Below, piece after piece: positions 19,780-29,058 of a stretch of DNA of 64,000 bases. The stretch's first letter is position 1, and every line of letters begins with the position of its first letter. Both the position numbers and the translations under genes were made by a program. This DNA is from Roseiconus lacunae. Its GTDB lineage: Bacteria > Planctomycetota > Planctomycetia > Pirellulales > Pirellulaceae. The notes under the pieces were generated by a model. The model saw nothing but the letters and a program-made list of their open reading frames with translations. It was not told the DNA's origin and ran no database searches. The stretch is from the NCBI RefSeq assembly GCF_008312935.1, contig NZ_VSZO01000012.1:310001-374000 (forward strand). The letters are read 5' to 3'.

Positions 19780-21003
19780 ATGGATTACGAACGAGACACA
19801 ACTGAGAACGGGAAGAGCGCACGCCGAAACTGGCGTCGCGGCAAACCGACCTCGAATCCTAGCTCAGACAGCGTGCCGGCGCCTCCAATCGAGCCTTCCC
19901 CCGCACCAGAGCAACCCAGCGGGGAAATCCCCACCCTTTTCGAGCTTCCTGACTGCACTTCGGAAGGAATCCATCGACGACAAGAGGCGCAAATGCACCT
20001 CTATGACCTCCATCGCCCCCATTCCGGGCCACCGGCAAGCCACCTCGACCCGCCGTCGGGCAATTTCAGCAAGCTTTCCTCGCCGACGCCACATACCCCA
20101 GAGGGGACAACTCCCTCGCTGGATATCATCGACCCGAGTTTAGCGAACGGGGAAAACGCGGATCACGTAGCTCGCAGCGATACATTCGAATCACCAGATC
20201 AGCCCCCAGAACGAATCGCCGCTTATCACCCCGATGATCCACCCAAGTGGGCCGACTCGGGACGATCGGCATGGCACACCCGCGCCGGCATAGGCGTGTT
20301 GATGTTTGCCTTACTAACCCTTTCGTACATGTTCGGAAAACGATCGCACACGCCCCAAAACGACAACGACGCGACGATCGCTGAATTGACGATCAGCGAG
20401 GACGATTCTGTTGTCATGATCGCCGACGAAATCCTCGAGACCCCGGACGCAGTGGAACAAGTGGCCGCCGACGTCTCGGATGCTGAATCATCCCAAATCG
20501 CCACGGCGGGCGTTTCGCCGACCGACCCAACAATCCAACCCTCCGATGTCGATCCCCTGTCATCGCAGTCCACCGACGATCTGTTGGCTCGGATCGCAGA
20601 CGCGGCGCAGTCGGTCCCCCCGCCAACGAATGCATCGAATGAAATCGTGGGTGCCCCCCCTCTCCCGATCACGCAGCCATCACGCGATTCCTTGTCGGCT
20701 CCAATCACCGCTCCTTTGTCTTCGCCTCTGACCGACGATCAGACTTCGGCGATGGAGTCACTGAATCCTGAATCCATCACCGAGCCTCAATTTGGACTCG
20801 ACCGTTCGATCGATTCCGTAGTCTCTTACCGCGAAAACACGCAACGCGACGAAAGCGCCGCAGAGCATGACGAACACGATCTTCCGCAAGGGATGGCGGA
20901 TCGCTTAAAGCTAGAAGATGGCCTGCGTTATACCGACACGCCTTATCCGATCGGTAACTTTCTTGAAATCTTGAAGGCCTGGGAAGCGTCTGAATTGCGC
21001 TAG
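19780..21003 (+). CDS. Single-pass membrane protein with long disordered regions
   Basis: 407 residues. The first 165 residues are Pro/Ser/Asp-rich and probably unstructured. One transmembrane segment (AGIGVLMFALLTLSYMFG) lies near residues 172-190, so the N-terminal half is likely cytoplasmic. The second half is acidic and Ser/Asp/Ala-rich, ending in a short conserved-looking helix (PIGNFLEILKAWEASELR). No enzyme motif is seen. It lies 30 bp before the ParA/BY-kinase-like ATPase gene, so the two are probably one operon and may work together, for example as membrane part and ATPase part of a polysaccharide or localisation system. This pairing is inference. Confidence 0.6.
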   Translation: MDYERDTTENGKSARRNWRRGKPTSNPSSDSVPAPPIEPSPAPEQPSGEIPTLFELPDCTSEGIHRRQEAQMHLYDLHRPHSGPPASHLDPPSGNFSKLSSPTPHTPEGTTPSLDIIDPSLANGENADHVARSDTFESPDQPPERIAAYHPDDPPKWADSGRSAWHTRAGIGVLMFALLTLSYMFGKRSHTPQNDNDATIAELTISEDDSVVMIADEILETPDAVEQVAADVSDAESSQIATAGVSPTDPTIQPSDVDPLSSQSTDDLLARIADAAQSVPPPTNASNEIVGAPPLPITQPSRDSLSAPITAPLSSPLTDDQTSAMESLNPESITEPQFGLDRSIDSVVSYRENTQRDESAAEHDEHDLPQGMADRLKLEDGLRYTDTPYPIGNFLEILKAWEASELR

Positions 21004-21033
21004 TTCTGCGACGACGGAGTCTTTTGAATCAGT

Positions 21034-22248
21034 ATGAGTATCAAACAATCATTTATCGGCGCCTATGCGCGCCAACGAGCCGGCCGACGTCCCGATCCGC
21101 ACAACACCCCAGCGCCGGTCCAACGTCAACCGCAGTCGTCGGAGCCGCTGGTCGGTGACGATGACGCATCGAACCTAGAAACGCAAACATGGATCGAAGG
21201 CAAAGACGACAAGGTCTTGCGCATCGATCAACCTGCGACATCGGACGAAGGACCGGTCGCAGCGGAACCGTCGGCCGTCCCATCGGAACACGAAACAGAA
21301 TCGTGGGCGAACCAGTCGATCGCGGAACAGTGGCTGGCGACCGAATCACATGTGATCACGGCCCCCCTGCTTGACCCGAGCTTCCAGAACGCTGTATTCG
21401 AGCAAGGTTTTACCGAGTCGCAACCGCCGGATGATGAAGCGCCTCAAACGGACACTCGTCATCACACGCGCCAATCATCGCCCGCTTCATCAAACGATGA
21501 AACGGTCGTAGCTGCTGACGAAGATTGGGTCGCCGAAGAACAGCCGGTCGCCGAAACAATCGACCACACGGCGTCTGCGGTCACGGAGCCTGAATCACCT
21601 GCGCTGCGATGGAGTGGTGCGGCCTGGGAAGTCGACGCGTTCTCGATCCCTCGGCATGTCGCGGATACGTTCTTCGAAGAGAAATTCTTTCGTTCGATCG
21701 CCGATCATCTCGGCCAATCGGTTCGCTCCGGACTACGCAGCATTTTGGTCACCAGTTTGTGCGATGGCGAAGGGCGCTCGACCACCACCCTGGGGACCGC
21801 GATCGCGGCAGCCGCGACCGGACTATCCGTTGCGATTATCGATGTTGATTTCGACGCACCCGGCCAAGCCGAACAGTTGCGTTTGGACATCGATTCCGAC
21901 TGGGTCACCGCGATTCGTCAGGGCCAACCTCTCGAATCAATTGCGATCGCATCCTTGGAAGATGGCGTGACGTTGCTACCGTTGCTGTATTCCGACGAAA
22001 GCTCTGTACCGGCAACGTCCATGGACCTCGATCGTCTGATCGATCACCTCCATGGTTGCTTCGACCTAATCCTATTCGATGGTCCGGCGGTCAATTCCTG
22101 GGCAACAGCTCGACTGGCGTCGTCCGTGGATTCCTGTCTCATTGTGCGTGATGCCCGTCTGACAGGGAAATCGAATGTCGCCCTTGCCGCGGCCACCCTT
22201 CGTCGCCAGGGCGTACAGGGAATCGGTGTGGTCGATAATTTCGCCTAA
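21034..22248 (+). CDS. ParA/BY-kinase-like P-loop ATPase with altered Walker A
   Basis: 404 residues. The first 190 are acidic, Pro/Glu-rich and probably disordered. The C-terminal 200 residues resemble CpsD/CapB-type kinases: FFEEKFFRSIADHL, then Walker A SLCDGEGRSTTT, Walker A' VAIIDVDFDAP, and Walker B LILFDGPAV. The Walker A Lys expected in GEGKST is replaced by Arg248, and there is no C-terminal tyrosine cluster, so ATP hydrolysis and tyrosine kinase activity are doubtful. It follows the single-pass membrane protein by 30 bp. It may be a regulatory or structural member of a polysaccharide export system; no other such gene is in the window. Confidence 0.7.
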   Translation: MSIKQSFIGAYARQRAGRRPDPHNTPAPVQRQPQSSEPLVGDDDASNLETQTWIEGKDDKVLRIDQPATSDEGPVAAEPSAVPSEHETESWANQSIAEQWLATESHVITAPLLDPSFQNAVFEQGFTESQPPDDEAPQTDTRHHTRQSSPASSNDETVVAADEDWVAEEQPVAETIDHTASAVTEPESPALRWSGAAWEVDAFSIPRHVADTFFEEKFFRSIADHLGQSVRSGLRSILVTSLCDGEGRSTTTLGTAIAAAATGLSVAIIDVDFDAPGQAEQLRLDIDSDWVTAIRQGQPLESIAIASLEDGVTLLPLLYSDESSVPATSMDLDRLIDHLHGCFDLILFDGPAVNSWATARLASSVDSCLIVRDARLTGKSNVALAAATLRRQGVQGIGVVDNFA

Positions 22249-22621
22249 GGCGACGCTTTGCCCGGTCAACCGGCGTTTGACTGGCCAATGATGATTGGAA
22301 ACCCAAGAAGGGACGGCGCCATCGTCGCGTCTGATCTATCATAAACGCGAGTGTTCCGTTGATTTTCGGCTGCGCACCAGCCGAAAGGCTACGGTCACGT
22401 TTGTCCCGAGATCTCTTGGGTGAATGCATGCCGGCTAATGGAGCACACTCGAATCCATCGTCGATTGGCTCCCCCAGCCACACCAATTCGCTTTGCCCTA
22501 ACTCCAGAAGAATAGACGCCGCGGCCGCGCATTTTTTCGGTCGCTGGCGTAGACTGGTTGCATCCTTTGCCGGTTAGATCGGCACTAAAACTCAGTCACA
22601 ATCTAATCTTCGGTTGGCATC
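22249..22621. other. Intergenic region, 373 bp, with one hairpin
   Basis: It contains an 8-bp perfect stem TTTCGGCT (22364-22371) / AGCCGAAA (22379-22386) with a 7-nt loop and no T-run after it. It could be part of a terminator or an RNA leader. No gene is seen. Confidence 0.4.
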
Positions 22622-24700
22622 GTGCCGCGACAGTCTTCTAGGATCAAGTTGCCCCGGGCGGCATTCGCCTTCGTCACAAGTCTGTTGGCCGTATCTACCT
22701 TGGCGTCCATTGGTTGCCGTTCGCAATCTCCGCAGGAAAACGCTCAATCGGTTGCGAAAGAGTCCGAGTCTTCACCGACGATCGGTCACGATGGCCCCGC
22801 TGCCGAACCGAGCGACTTCGAACCGGACCAAGTCGATCCGAGCAGCGTCCATCGGAGTACTGATCCGACGGCGTCTTCCTTGAAAGGATTTCCCGAAGGT
22901 TTCGTTGGAACCGCGACCTGCGCCCGCTGCCACCAACCACAATACGAGAGCTATCTCAAAACTCACCACAGTCGATCACTTCGTCCGGCTTCAGCAGATG
23001 ACAGCGTTTCCGGGAAAGCATTCGACCACCCGAAAAGCCAACGCAGCTATCGGATTGTTAAGAACGGTGAGCAAACGTTTCACCATGAAGAGCGTTATTT
23101 TGGTGCCTCACCTCTGACGAATGACCGAATTGTGACCGGACACTATCCGGTCGAATTTGTAATGGGCAGCGGCGCGTTCGCCAAAGCCTACCTAGTGCGT
23201 GACGGCGACTACTTGCTGCAAAGTCCTATCACCTGGTACGCCGGTGCCAAAGAATTTGAAATCGCGCCCGGATACGACTCTCCCAATCAAGTCGGTTTTC
23301 GTCGTGTTGTGACCGAAGGCTGCATGTTCTGCCATGCGGGAATTGTGTCAACCGAAAACGAGAATCCCAATCGCTTCGCCGTCCATGAACATGCGATCGG
23401 CTGTGAGCGTTGCCATGGAGCCGGGCAACAACATGCAAACCTCTACCAATCGGTGAGCCAAACGGCGACACCGATCGAGACGTCTCAGTCCGCCATATTC
23501 AATCCACGTGATAGCGACCGAGTACTCTCCGAAGCGGTTTGTGCTCAATGCCATCTTGATGGCGATGTCACCGTCTTCGCCACCAGCGTCGCCGATGGTT
23601 CGAACCCCGGCGACAAGGATGTGCAGTCCTACCATATCGGTCACTGGGACTTCCGTCCCGGTGACGACCTCGGTCGATTGCGTACGGACTACAAAGGCGT
23701 TGGTGACTTGGCGAACGACAAAACGTTCTCCAACCATTTCGATCAAATGTGGAAAAGTGACTGCTACATTCAATCGACCACGCTAACCTGCATCACCTGC
23801 CACGACCCTCACGGCGGCGCCATTCCCGAAGACAAAGTATCGCACTTCCGCAAGCTCTGTTTAGATTGTCACGGAGACATCGACTGCGAGGTTCCACATG
23901 ATCGCCGAGTCGAACGTAACGCGAACGATTGCGCCGACTGCCACATGCCACATCGACCAAGCGATGTCCCACACACTTCGACGACGAATCACCGGATCGC
24001 GGTTTATCACGACGACGATTCGTCTGATACTTCCACCGGCTTGACTGCCGACTCGGAAACCAACATTCGGGTACTTCGACGTGTCGATGCCGCCAATGAC
24101 CTAGGCGATGACGAACAGCGGCGACGCGACCAACTCGCGAAAGCAAAACTAGCGATCCTCAAAGTGTTCGAGGGCAACGACCAGCCCATCCTTTCGATTG
24201 ACACCCACCAGTTAACCGAATCGCTGTCCGACTTGCCGCCCCATCATGCCATCATCGCCAAAGCCGCCTTCCGTCGAGGCCAGGCATTACAACGAAGCGA
24301 AGACGCTTCGCCCGACGAAATCAAACGCGAGTTCAATCGAGCCCACCACTTCGCCGTCAAAGCCCTCCGGGAAATCCAATCGCCAACCTTGCAACGCCAG
24401 GAACTGTTGGAACTACTGGCCGACAAACGAATGACCGACGAAGCCTTCGGTGAAGCGGTCGCGTTGTACGAAGAACTGGTTCGCATTCGCCGCGATCCAC
24501 GCGACTGGTTCAACCTCGCACTTTGCTACGCCCAGCAAAAACGAATCGCCGACGCCGAGGCTGCGTTGCAACGTGCGATTCGGATGGACCCGGCTTACGC
24601 GAAACCCTATGGGTCACTCGCCAAAATTTACATGCATCTCGATGTCTCTATGGCCCAGCAATACGATGCACTATTTCGATTACTCGATCGGAAGCCGTGA
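22622..24700 (+). CDS. Seven-haem c-type cytochrome lipoprotein with TPR tail
   Basis: 692 residues from GTG 22622. The N-terminus is a lipoprotein-type signal (LLAVSTLASIGC). Seven CxxCH haem sites are visible: CARCH, CMFCH, CERCH, CAQCH, CITCH, CLDCH and CADCH, spread over about residues 100-440, as in the cytochrome c554 / multihaem nitrite reductase superfamily. Residues about 500-692 form tetratricopeptide-like helices (KAKLAILKVFEG; ALCYAQQKRIADAEAALQRA; KPYGSLAKIYMHLD). It should sit in the periplasm or on a membrane and carry electrons; substrate reduction is possible but not shown. No cytochrome c maturation gene is in the window. Confidence 0.85.
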   Translation: MPRQSSRIKLPRAAFAFVTSLLAVSTLASIGCRSQSPQENAQSVAKESESSPTIGHDGPAAEPSDFEPDQVDPSSVHRSTDPTASSLKGFPEGFVGTATCARCHQPQYESYLKTHHSRSLRPASADDSVSGKAFDHPKSQRSYRIVKNGEQTFHHEERYFGASPLTNDRIVTGHYPVEFVMGSGAFAKAYLVRDGDYLLQSPITWYAGAKEFEIAPGYDSPNQVGFRRVVTEGCMFCHAGIVSTENENPNRFAVHEHAIGCERCHGAGQQHANLYQSVSQTATPIETSQSAIFNPRDSDRVLSEAVCAQCHLDGDVTVFATSVADGSNPGDKDVQSYHIGHWDFRPGDDLGRLRTDYKGVGDLANDKTFSNHFDQMWKSDCYIQSTTLTCITCHDPHGGAIPEDKVSHFRKLCLDCHGDIDCEVPHDRRVERNANDCADCHMPHRPSDVPHTSTTNHRIAVYHDDDSSDTSTGLTADSETNIRVLRRVDAANDLGDDEQRRRDQLAKAKLAILKVFEGNDQPILSIDTHQLTESLSDLPPHHAIIAKAAFRRGQALQRSEDASPDEIKREFNRAHHFAVKALREIQSPTLQRQELLELLADKRMTDEAFGEAVALYEELVRIRRDPRDWFNLALCYAQQKRIADAEAALQRAIRMDPAYAKPYGSLAKIYMHLDVSMAQQYDALFRLLDRKP

Positions 24701-24808
24701 GAAAAAATTGAAGGCACGTGACGCGTGATCGCATGGCACGTCGCCGTTCGATGGAATGTAATTGGAAGCCCCTCCCTGTCTCCCCCCCAAACTCCAGTCT
24801 TCCCTGCC

Positions 24809-27800
24809 ATGGTCAGACCGCCATTCGATGGTTTCTCCTTAAGTTGTCGGTTCACGAAACGCGTCGCAACTCGTTGCATCATCACCTTCCTTGCGTTGGT
24901 ACTATTGCTGATTGGTATCGAACGATCTGCCGCGGCGGATCGACCTAACGTCCTCATGATCTTGGTCGATGACCTAAAGCCGGCGATGGGGTGCTATGGA
25001 GACCGATTCGCCAAGACGCCTCATCTTGATGCCTTAACGTCACGAGGCATGCGGTTTGATGCGGCTTACTGCAACCAGGCGGTTTGTGCGCCTTCGCGTT
25101 TCACGTTGATGCTTGGCTCACATTCGACTTCGACAGGTCTTTACGGCTTGGGAAGCCAATTGCGGCAAATCATTCCCGATGCGGTCACGCTCCCACAACA
25201 CTTTGCCAAGCACGGGTACCACACCGAATCTCTTGGCAAGATTTTCCATATCGGCCATGGCAACCACGGTGATCCCGCTTCCTTCTCGGTCCCCCACTTC
25301 AAAGAAAAGGTCATCGAGTACAACGAACCGGAAAGTACCGATGGTGGCAAACTCACTCGTGAAGAAGCGTTCTTTACCAATCAACAACTCGATCGTATCC
25401 GCAGCCTGCCACGCGGTGCTGCTTATGAAAGCCCAGACGTCCGAGACGATGCCTATGCCGATGGACGCGTCGCCGACGAGACAATCCGGCGTTTGAAGTC
25501 AGCCAAGCAGCGTCTTGAGAGAGATGGAACACCGTTTTTCATCGCGGCTGGCTTCGCAAGACCGCACCTTCCTTTTAGTGCTCCCAAAAAATATTGGGAT
25601 CTGTTCGATGCGAACGAATTGCCGCTTCCACAGCATGAATCGCTGCCAAACGATGCGCCAGGCGTCGCCGGAAAGCGTGGCGGGGAAATCACCAACTACA
25701 AACCCGTCCCCGAAGATGCCAACGCACCGTTCAGTGAAGAACTGAAACGAAATCTCATCCATGGCTATTACGCTAGCACCGCCTACGTCGATGCCCAGAT
25801 CGGCAAAGTGCTTCGCGGCTTGGACGAAACCGGATTGGCCGACAATACCATCATCGTCCTCTGGGGTGATCACGGCTTTCACCTAGGTGATCTTGGGATT
25901 TGGACCAAACACACCAATTACGAACAAGCGACTCGAATTCCGATCGTCATCGTCGCACCGGGCGTAACGCCACCTAAATCTTCGACTAAACAGTTAGCCG
26001 AAAGCGTCGACATCTATCCAACGCTTGCGGAACTCGCAGGTCTTCCACGACCGACCGGACCGCAGTCGATCGATGGTGTGTCGCTAGTCCCAGTTCTGGA
26101 AAATCCAGAAGCTCGCGTTCGCGACCACGCGTTCCATGCCTATCCAAAGCGAACGCTCGGCCGTGCCATTCGCACCGATCGTTATCGCTTGGTCCAATGG
26201 AAATCTCCGCAGGCTGACGAAGCCTCGGCGGAATACGAGTTGTACGATTATCAAACCGATCCCGTTGAAACTCAAAACCTGGCCGGCTCACGTCCCGCAG
26301 TGATGTCGCGTCTGAAAGCGATCTTGGCAAAGTACCCCGAGGCGGTTTCGCGGAATCCGAAGCAATCCAACAAGTCCGCTAAGACGCCACCGATTGCAAA
26401 CCGATCCATCGATATCGACGTGACCGTTAAAGGGGCCAACCCATCCGGAGTCGTCCTGGCCCAGGGCGGTAACCAACTCGGCTACGCGCTTCATTTAATC
26501 GATGGGCACCCGGTCTTTGACGTTCGGATCGACGGAAAAGTCACTCGGCTGCGATCGACGATCCGGGTCAGTGGACGCACCCGCTTGCAGGCCAGCCTGG
26601 ACGAACAGAAGATGACCTTGGCAATTCGTGGCGGAACGCCAATCGAGATAGCCTCCCCGGGTTTGCTGCCATCGCAGCCGATCGATGGGCTATCGGTAGG
26701 ATTCGATGATCGCTCCGCCGCCGGTGACTATACCGCGCCGAATGAATTTAACGGAACGATTGTCAAACAACGCGTGTCAGTTGGAGAACCGGTACCGACC
26801 GAAATCGCAAGCTTCTCTAGCCGACCGGGTCGCTGGACCGCCAAACGAGCAAACCGCTGGTACGATCAAATCGAATGGCCTATCGGCGCGAATTATGTTC
26901 CCTCATCGGCGATCAACCAATTGGAAATGTGGCAAGCGGATACGTTTGATCCCGAAACAATCGATCGTGAACTTGGCTGGGCCGCCGACATCGGGATGAA
27001 CACCATGCGTGTATTCCTGCACGATATTCCCTGGAAAACCGATTCGCAAGAATTCTTCAATCGTGTCGATCGATACCTTGAAATCGCGGACAAGCATGGG
27101 ATTCGCACCATGTTTGTGTTCTTCGATGGCGTGTGGCACCCCTATCCCAAGGCCGGCCCACAACCGGAACCAACTCCCGGTGTTCACAATTCCGGCTGGG
27201 TGCAATCACCCGGACGCGACATCTTACAGGATCCGAGCAAACAAGATGCACTCAAACCGTACGTGCAATCTGTGTTGACTCGTTACAAAAACGACCACCG
27301 AGTGCTGGTCTGGGATTTGTTTAACGAACCGGACAACCCTAATTTCAATGCCTACGGCGGCGGCGGAGCGAAGATCGAATTAGACCAACCAGAAAAGACT
27401 AAGTTCGCGTTGCGACTAGTCGAAAAATCATTCGCATGGGCTCGCGAAGTCGATCCATCGCAGCCGTTGACCGTCGGCGTTTGGCGAGGCGATTACCTCA
27501 CACACCCAACCGAATATCAGCGTGCGTGTCTAGAAAACTCCGACGTGATTTCATTTCACAGCTACGAACCGGAAACCAAGACACGGCAGCTAATCGAAGG
27601 CCTGGCACAATTCGGCCGCCCAATGCTATGTACCGAGTACATGGCCCGCGGGAATCAATCGACCTTCGAAGACATCTTGCCGCTTTTGCAAATGCATGAT
27701 GTCGCCGCCTACAACTGGGGATTCGTCAACGGTCGTTCCCAAACGATCTATCCCTGGGATTCTTGGAAAAAGGCTTACACCGAACAACCCGATCCGTGGT

Positions 27801-27904
27801 TCCACGACATCTTCGACACTGACGGAACGCCCTATCGCGTCGAAGAAACAAAGCTGATTCAGGAATTGTCGACCGCTTCGAAAAAGTCCTCGGCGGGCAA
27901 GTGA
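24809..27904 (+). CDS. Secreted sulfatase fused to a glycoside hydrolase
   Basis: 1031 residues from ATG 24809; the frame opens at GTG 24725 but 24809 gives a proper signal peptide ending near SAAA before DRPNVLMI. Residues about 40-520 are an S1-family sulfatase resembling iduronate-2-sulfatase: metal ligands in LMILVDDLKP, the formylglycine site CAPSR at Cys93, and WGDHGFHLGD. A linker of about 130 residues (starting DIDVTVKGANPSGVVLAQGG) is beta-rich and common after planctomycete sulfatases. Residues about 665-1031 are a TIM-barrel glycosidase (GH5-like): MRVFLHD, then LFNEPDN with acid/base Glu840 and CTEYMARG with probable nucleophile Glu943. One protein could thus remove sulfate and cut the glycan of a sulfated polysaccharide. 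The sugar is not known. Confidence 0.85.
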   Translation: MVRPPFDGFSLSCRFTKRVATRCIITFLALVLLLIGIERSAAADRPNVLMILVDDLKPAMGCYGDRFAKTPHLDALTSRGMRFDAAYCNQAVCAPSRFTLMLGSHSTSTGLYGLGSQLRQIIPDAVTLPQHFAKHGYHTESLGKIFHIGHGNHGDPASFSVPHFKEKVIEYNEPESTDGGKLTREEAFFTNQQLDRIRSLPRGAAYESPDVRDDAYADGRVADETIRRLKSAKQRLERDGTPFFIAAGFARPHLPFSAPKKYWDLFDANELPLPQHESLPNDAPGVAGKRGGEITNYKPVPEDANAPFSEELKRNLIHGYYASTAYVDAQIGKVLRGLDETGLADNTIIVLWGDHGFHLGDLGIWTKHTNYEQATRIPIVIVAPGVTPPKSSTKQLAESVDIYPTLAELAGLPRPTGPQSIDGVSLVPVLENPEARVRDHAFHAYPKRTLGRAIRTDRYRLVQWKSPQADEASAEYELYDYQTDPVETQNLAGSRPAVMSRLKAILAKYPEAVSRNPKQSNKSAKTPPIANRSIDIDVTVKGANPSGVVLAQGGNQLGYALHLIDGHPVFDVRIDGKVTRLRSTIRVSGRTRLQASLDEQKMTLAIRGGTPIEIASPGLLPSQPIDGLSVGFDDRSAAGDYTAPNEFNGTIVKQRVSVGEPVPTEIASFSSRPGRWTAKRANRWYDQIEWPIGANYVPSSAINQLEMWQADTFDPETIDRELGWAADIGMNTMRVFLHDIPWKTDSQEFFNRVDRYLEIADKHGIRTMFVFFDGVWHPYPKAGPQPEPTPGVHNSGWVQSPGRDILQDPSKQDALKPYVQSVLTRYKNDHRVLVWDLFNEPDNPNFNAYGGGGAKIELDQPEKTKFALRLVEKSFAWAREVDPSQPLTVGVWRGDYLTHPTEYQRACLENSDVISFHSYEPETKTRQLIEGLAQFGRPMLCTEYMARGNQSTFEDILPLLQMHDVAAYNWGFVNGRSQTIYPWDSWKKAYTEQPDPWFHDIFDTDGTPYRVEETKLIQELSTASKKSSAGK

Positions 27905-27957
27905 CAATTTGAACGCATGGTTAGTTTCGAGCTAGGCTTGCTGCGGTATGTCCAAGA

Positions 27958-28704
27958 ATGACTTCCCGACCCGTAGGCCACTCGACGACCATGGACCAAT
28001 TTTCGAACGAACAATTTCTCGCGATCGGTGCGGTCGGTATCACCATCGCGATCGGCATGCTTCTAGTCATCTTACTTGTGCTGGCTGGCTCGCTGAAACT
28101 TTGCTGTTCGATGATTGGGAATCGAACCCCGACCTACTTAGGTTGTGTCGGATGGACCATTGCCATTGGGGTCATCAACATGACCATCGCGTCGGTCGGA
28201 GGGACCTCACTTGGGCCACTTGGATATCTTATCGCGGTTCCAATTACATGGTTTGCGACGGCGTACATGCTCTCCGTCGCCGGCGAATGTAGCATCCTCC
28301 GTGGATTCGGTATCTGGATCGCCAACGGTTTTGTTTCGACAATTGGGGTCGGTCTCGTGGTGCTTTGCGCGTGCGTTCCGCTCGCCGTCATTGGTGGCTT
28401 TTCCGAAGAAGGGCTGCGTGCCCAGATGGACGGCATGAATCAAACCGCAGGTTCATCCGATGCGACATTCGAAGGCGAGTTTGAATACCCCATCCAAGAT
28501 GCGACGCCCGTCGTTTTTGAAGCTGGTGACGACGTCCCTCAGCAATTCGATCCGTTCTTCGCCCCTGAGCCAGATGACTTGCCAAAGTCTTCGAACAACG
28601 ACTCACAACGACCTGTCGTCACGCCACCGGTGCCCCAACCACGAACACCGTACAAGCCAAAGCGGGCGAACGACGGGAGCACGCTCAACCCGTTCTTCAA
28701 ATAA
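27958..28704 (+). CDS. Multi-pass membrane protein of unknown function
   Basis: 248 residues from ATG 27958, or 237 from ATG 27991, which places the first membrane segment nearer the start. Four hydrophobic segments are visible (around IGAVGITIAIGMLLVILLVLAG, GWTIAIGVINMTIASVGG, LGYLIAVPITWFATAYML and GFVSTIGVGLVVLCACVPLAVIGG). The C-terminal 100 residues are acidic and Pro-rich, probably soluble. No family recognised. It converges with the ECF sigma unit across a few bases. Confidence 0.65.
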   Translation: MTSRPVGHSTTMDQFSNEQFLAIGAVGITIAIGMLLVILLVLAGSLKLCCSMIGNRTPTYLGCVGWTIAIGVINMTIASVGGTSLGPLGYLIAVPITWFATAYMLSVAGECSILRGFGIWIANGFVSTIGVGLVVLCACVPLAVIGGFSEEGLRAQMDGMNQTAGSSDATFEGEFEYPIQDATPVVFEAGDDVPQQFDPFFAPEPDDLPKSSNNDSQRPVVTPPVPQPRTPYKPKRANDGSTLNPFFK

Positions 28705-29058
28705 TCACTTTCGCAAGCGTCCACGAAACTGATCGAAAAGGTGCACCAGCGCCCAATCGAATGACATTTGCTCGGCATCAGACATCTTCATCGCTTCGGC
28801 TTGTACCTGCGATGCGGTCGCCGCCGGTCGCGCCTTCATTCCCCGCGTCAGTTGACTGATCAAAGGCGACACCAAGAGCAGAACAATCGCGACGGCCAGA
28901 GCGACTTGCATTCCACGCTTGTGACTGTTGGCGCGGACAAGATGTTGTGAGGCTTGTTCGAGCACCCGGTCTCGATGCGACTCGGACACATTGATCGAAC
29001 GTCCCAGTGAAGCCAGTTGTGATTCGATGTGTCGCCTCTGTTGATCCGAAATCCCCAT
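28705..29058 (-). CDS. Small single-pass membrane protein coupled to an ECF sigma factor
   Basis: 117 residues. Its ATG overlaps the sigma factor's stop (ATGA at 29057-29060 on the minus strand), which means translational coupling. The N-terminus has charged helices (QQRRHIESQLASLGRSINV), then one membrane segment VALAVAIVLLLVSPLI near residues 52-68, then a short outer part. There is no zinc-finger HxxxCxxC motif, so it is not a typical ZAS anti-sigma factor, though gene order and topology fit a regulator of the sigma factor. This role is inference. Confidence 0.7.
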   Translation of the reverse strand: MGISDQQRRHIESQLASLGRSINVSESHRDRVLEQASQHLVRANSHKRGMQVALAVAIVLLLVSPLISQLTRGMKARPAATASQVQAEAMKMSDAEQMSFDWALVHLFDQFRGRLRK

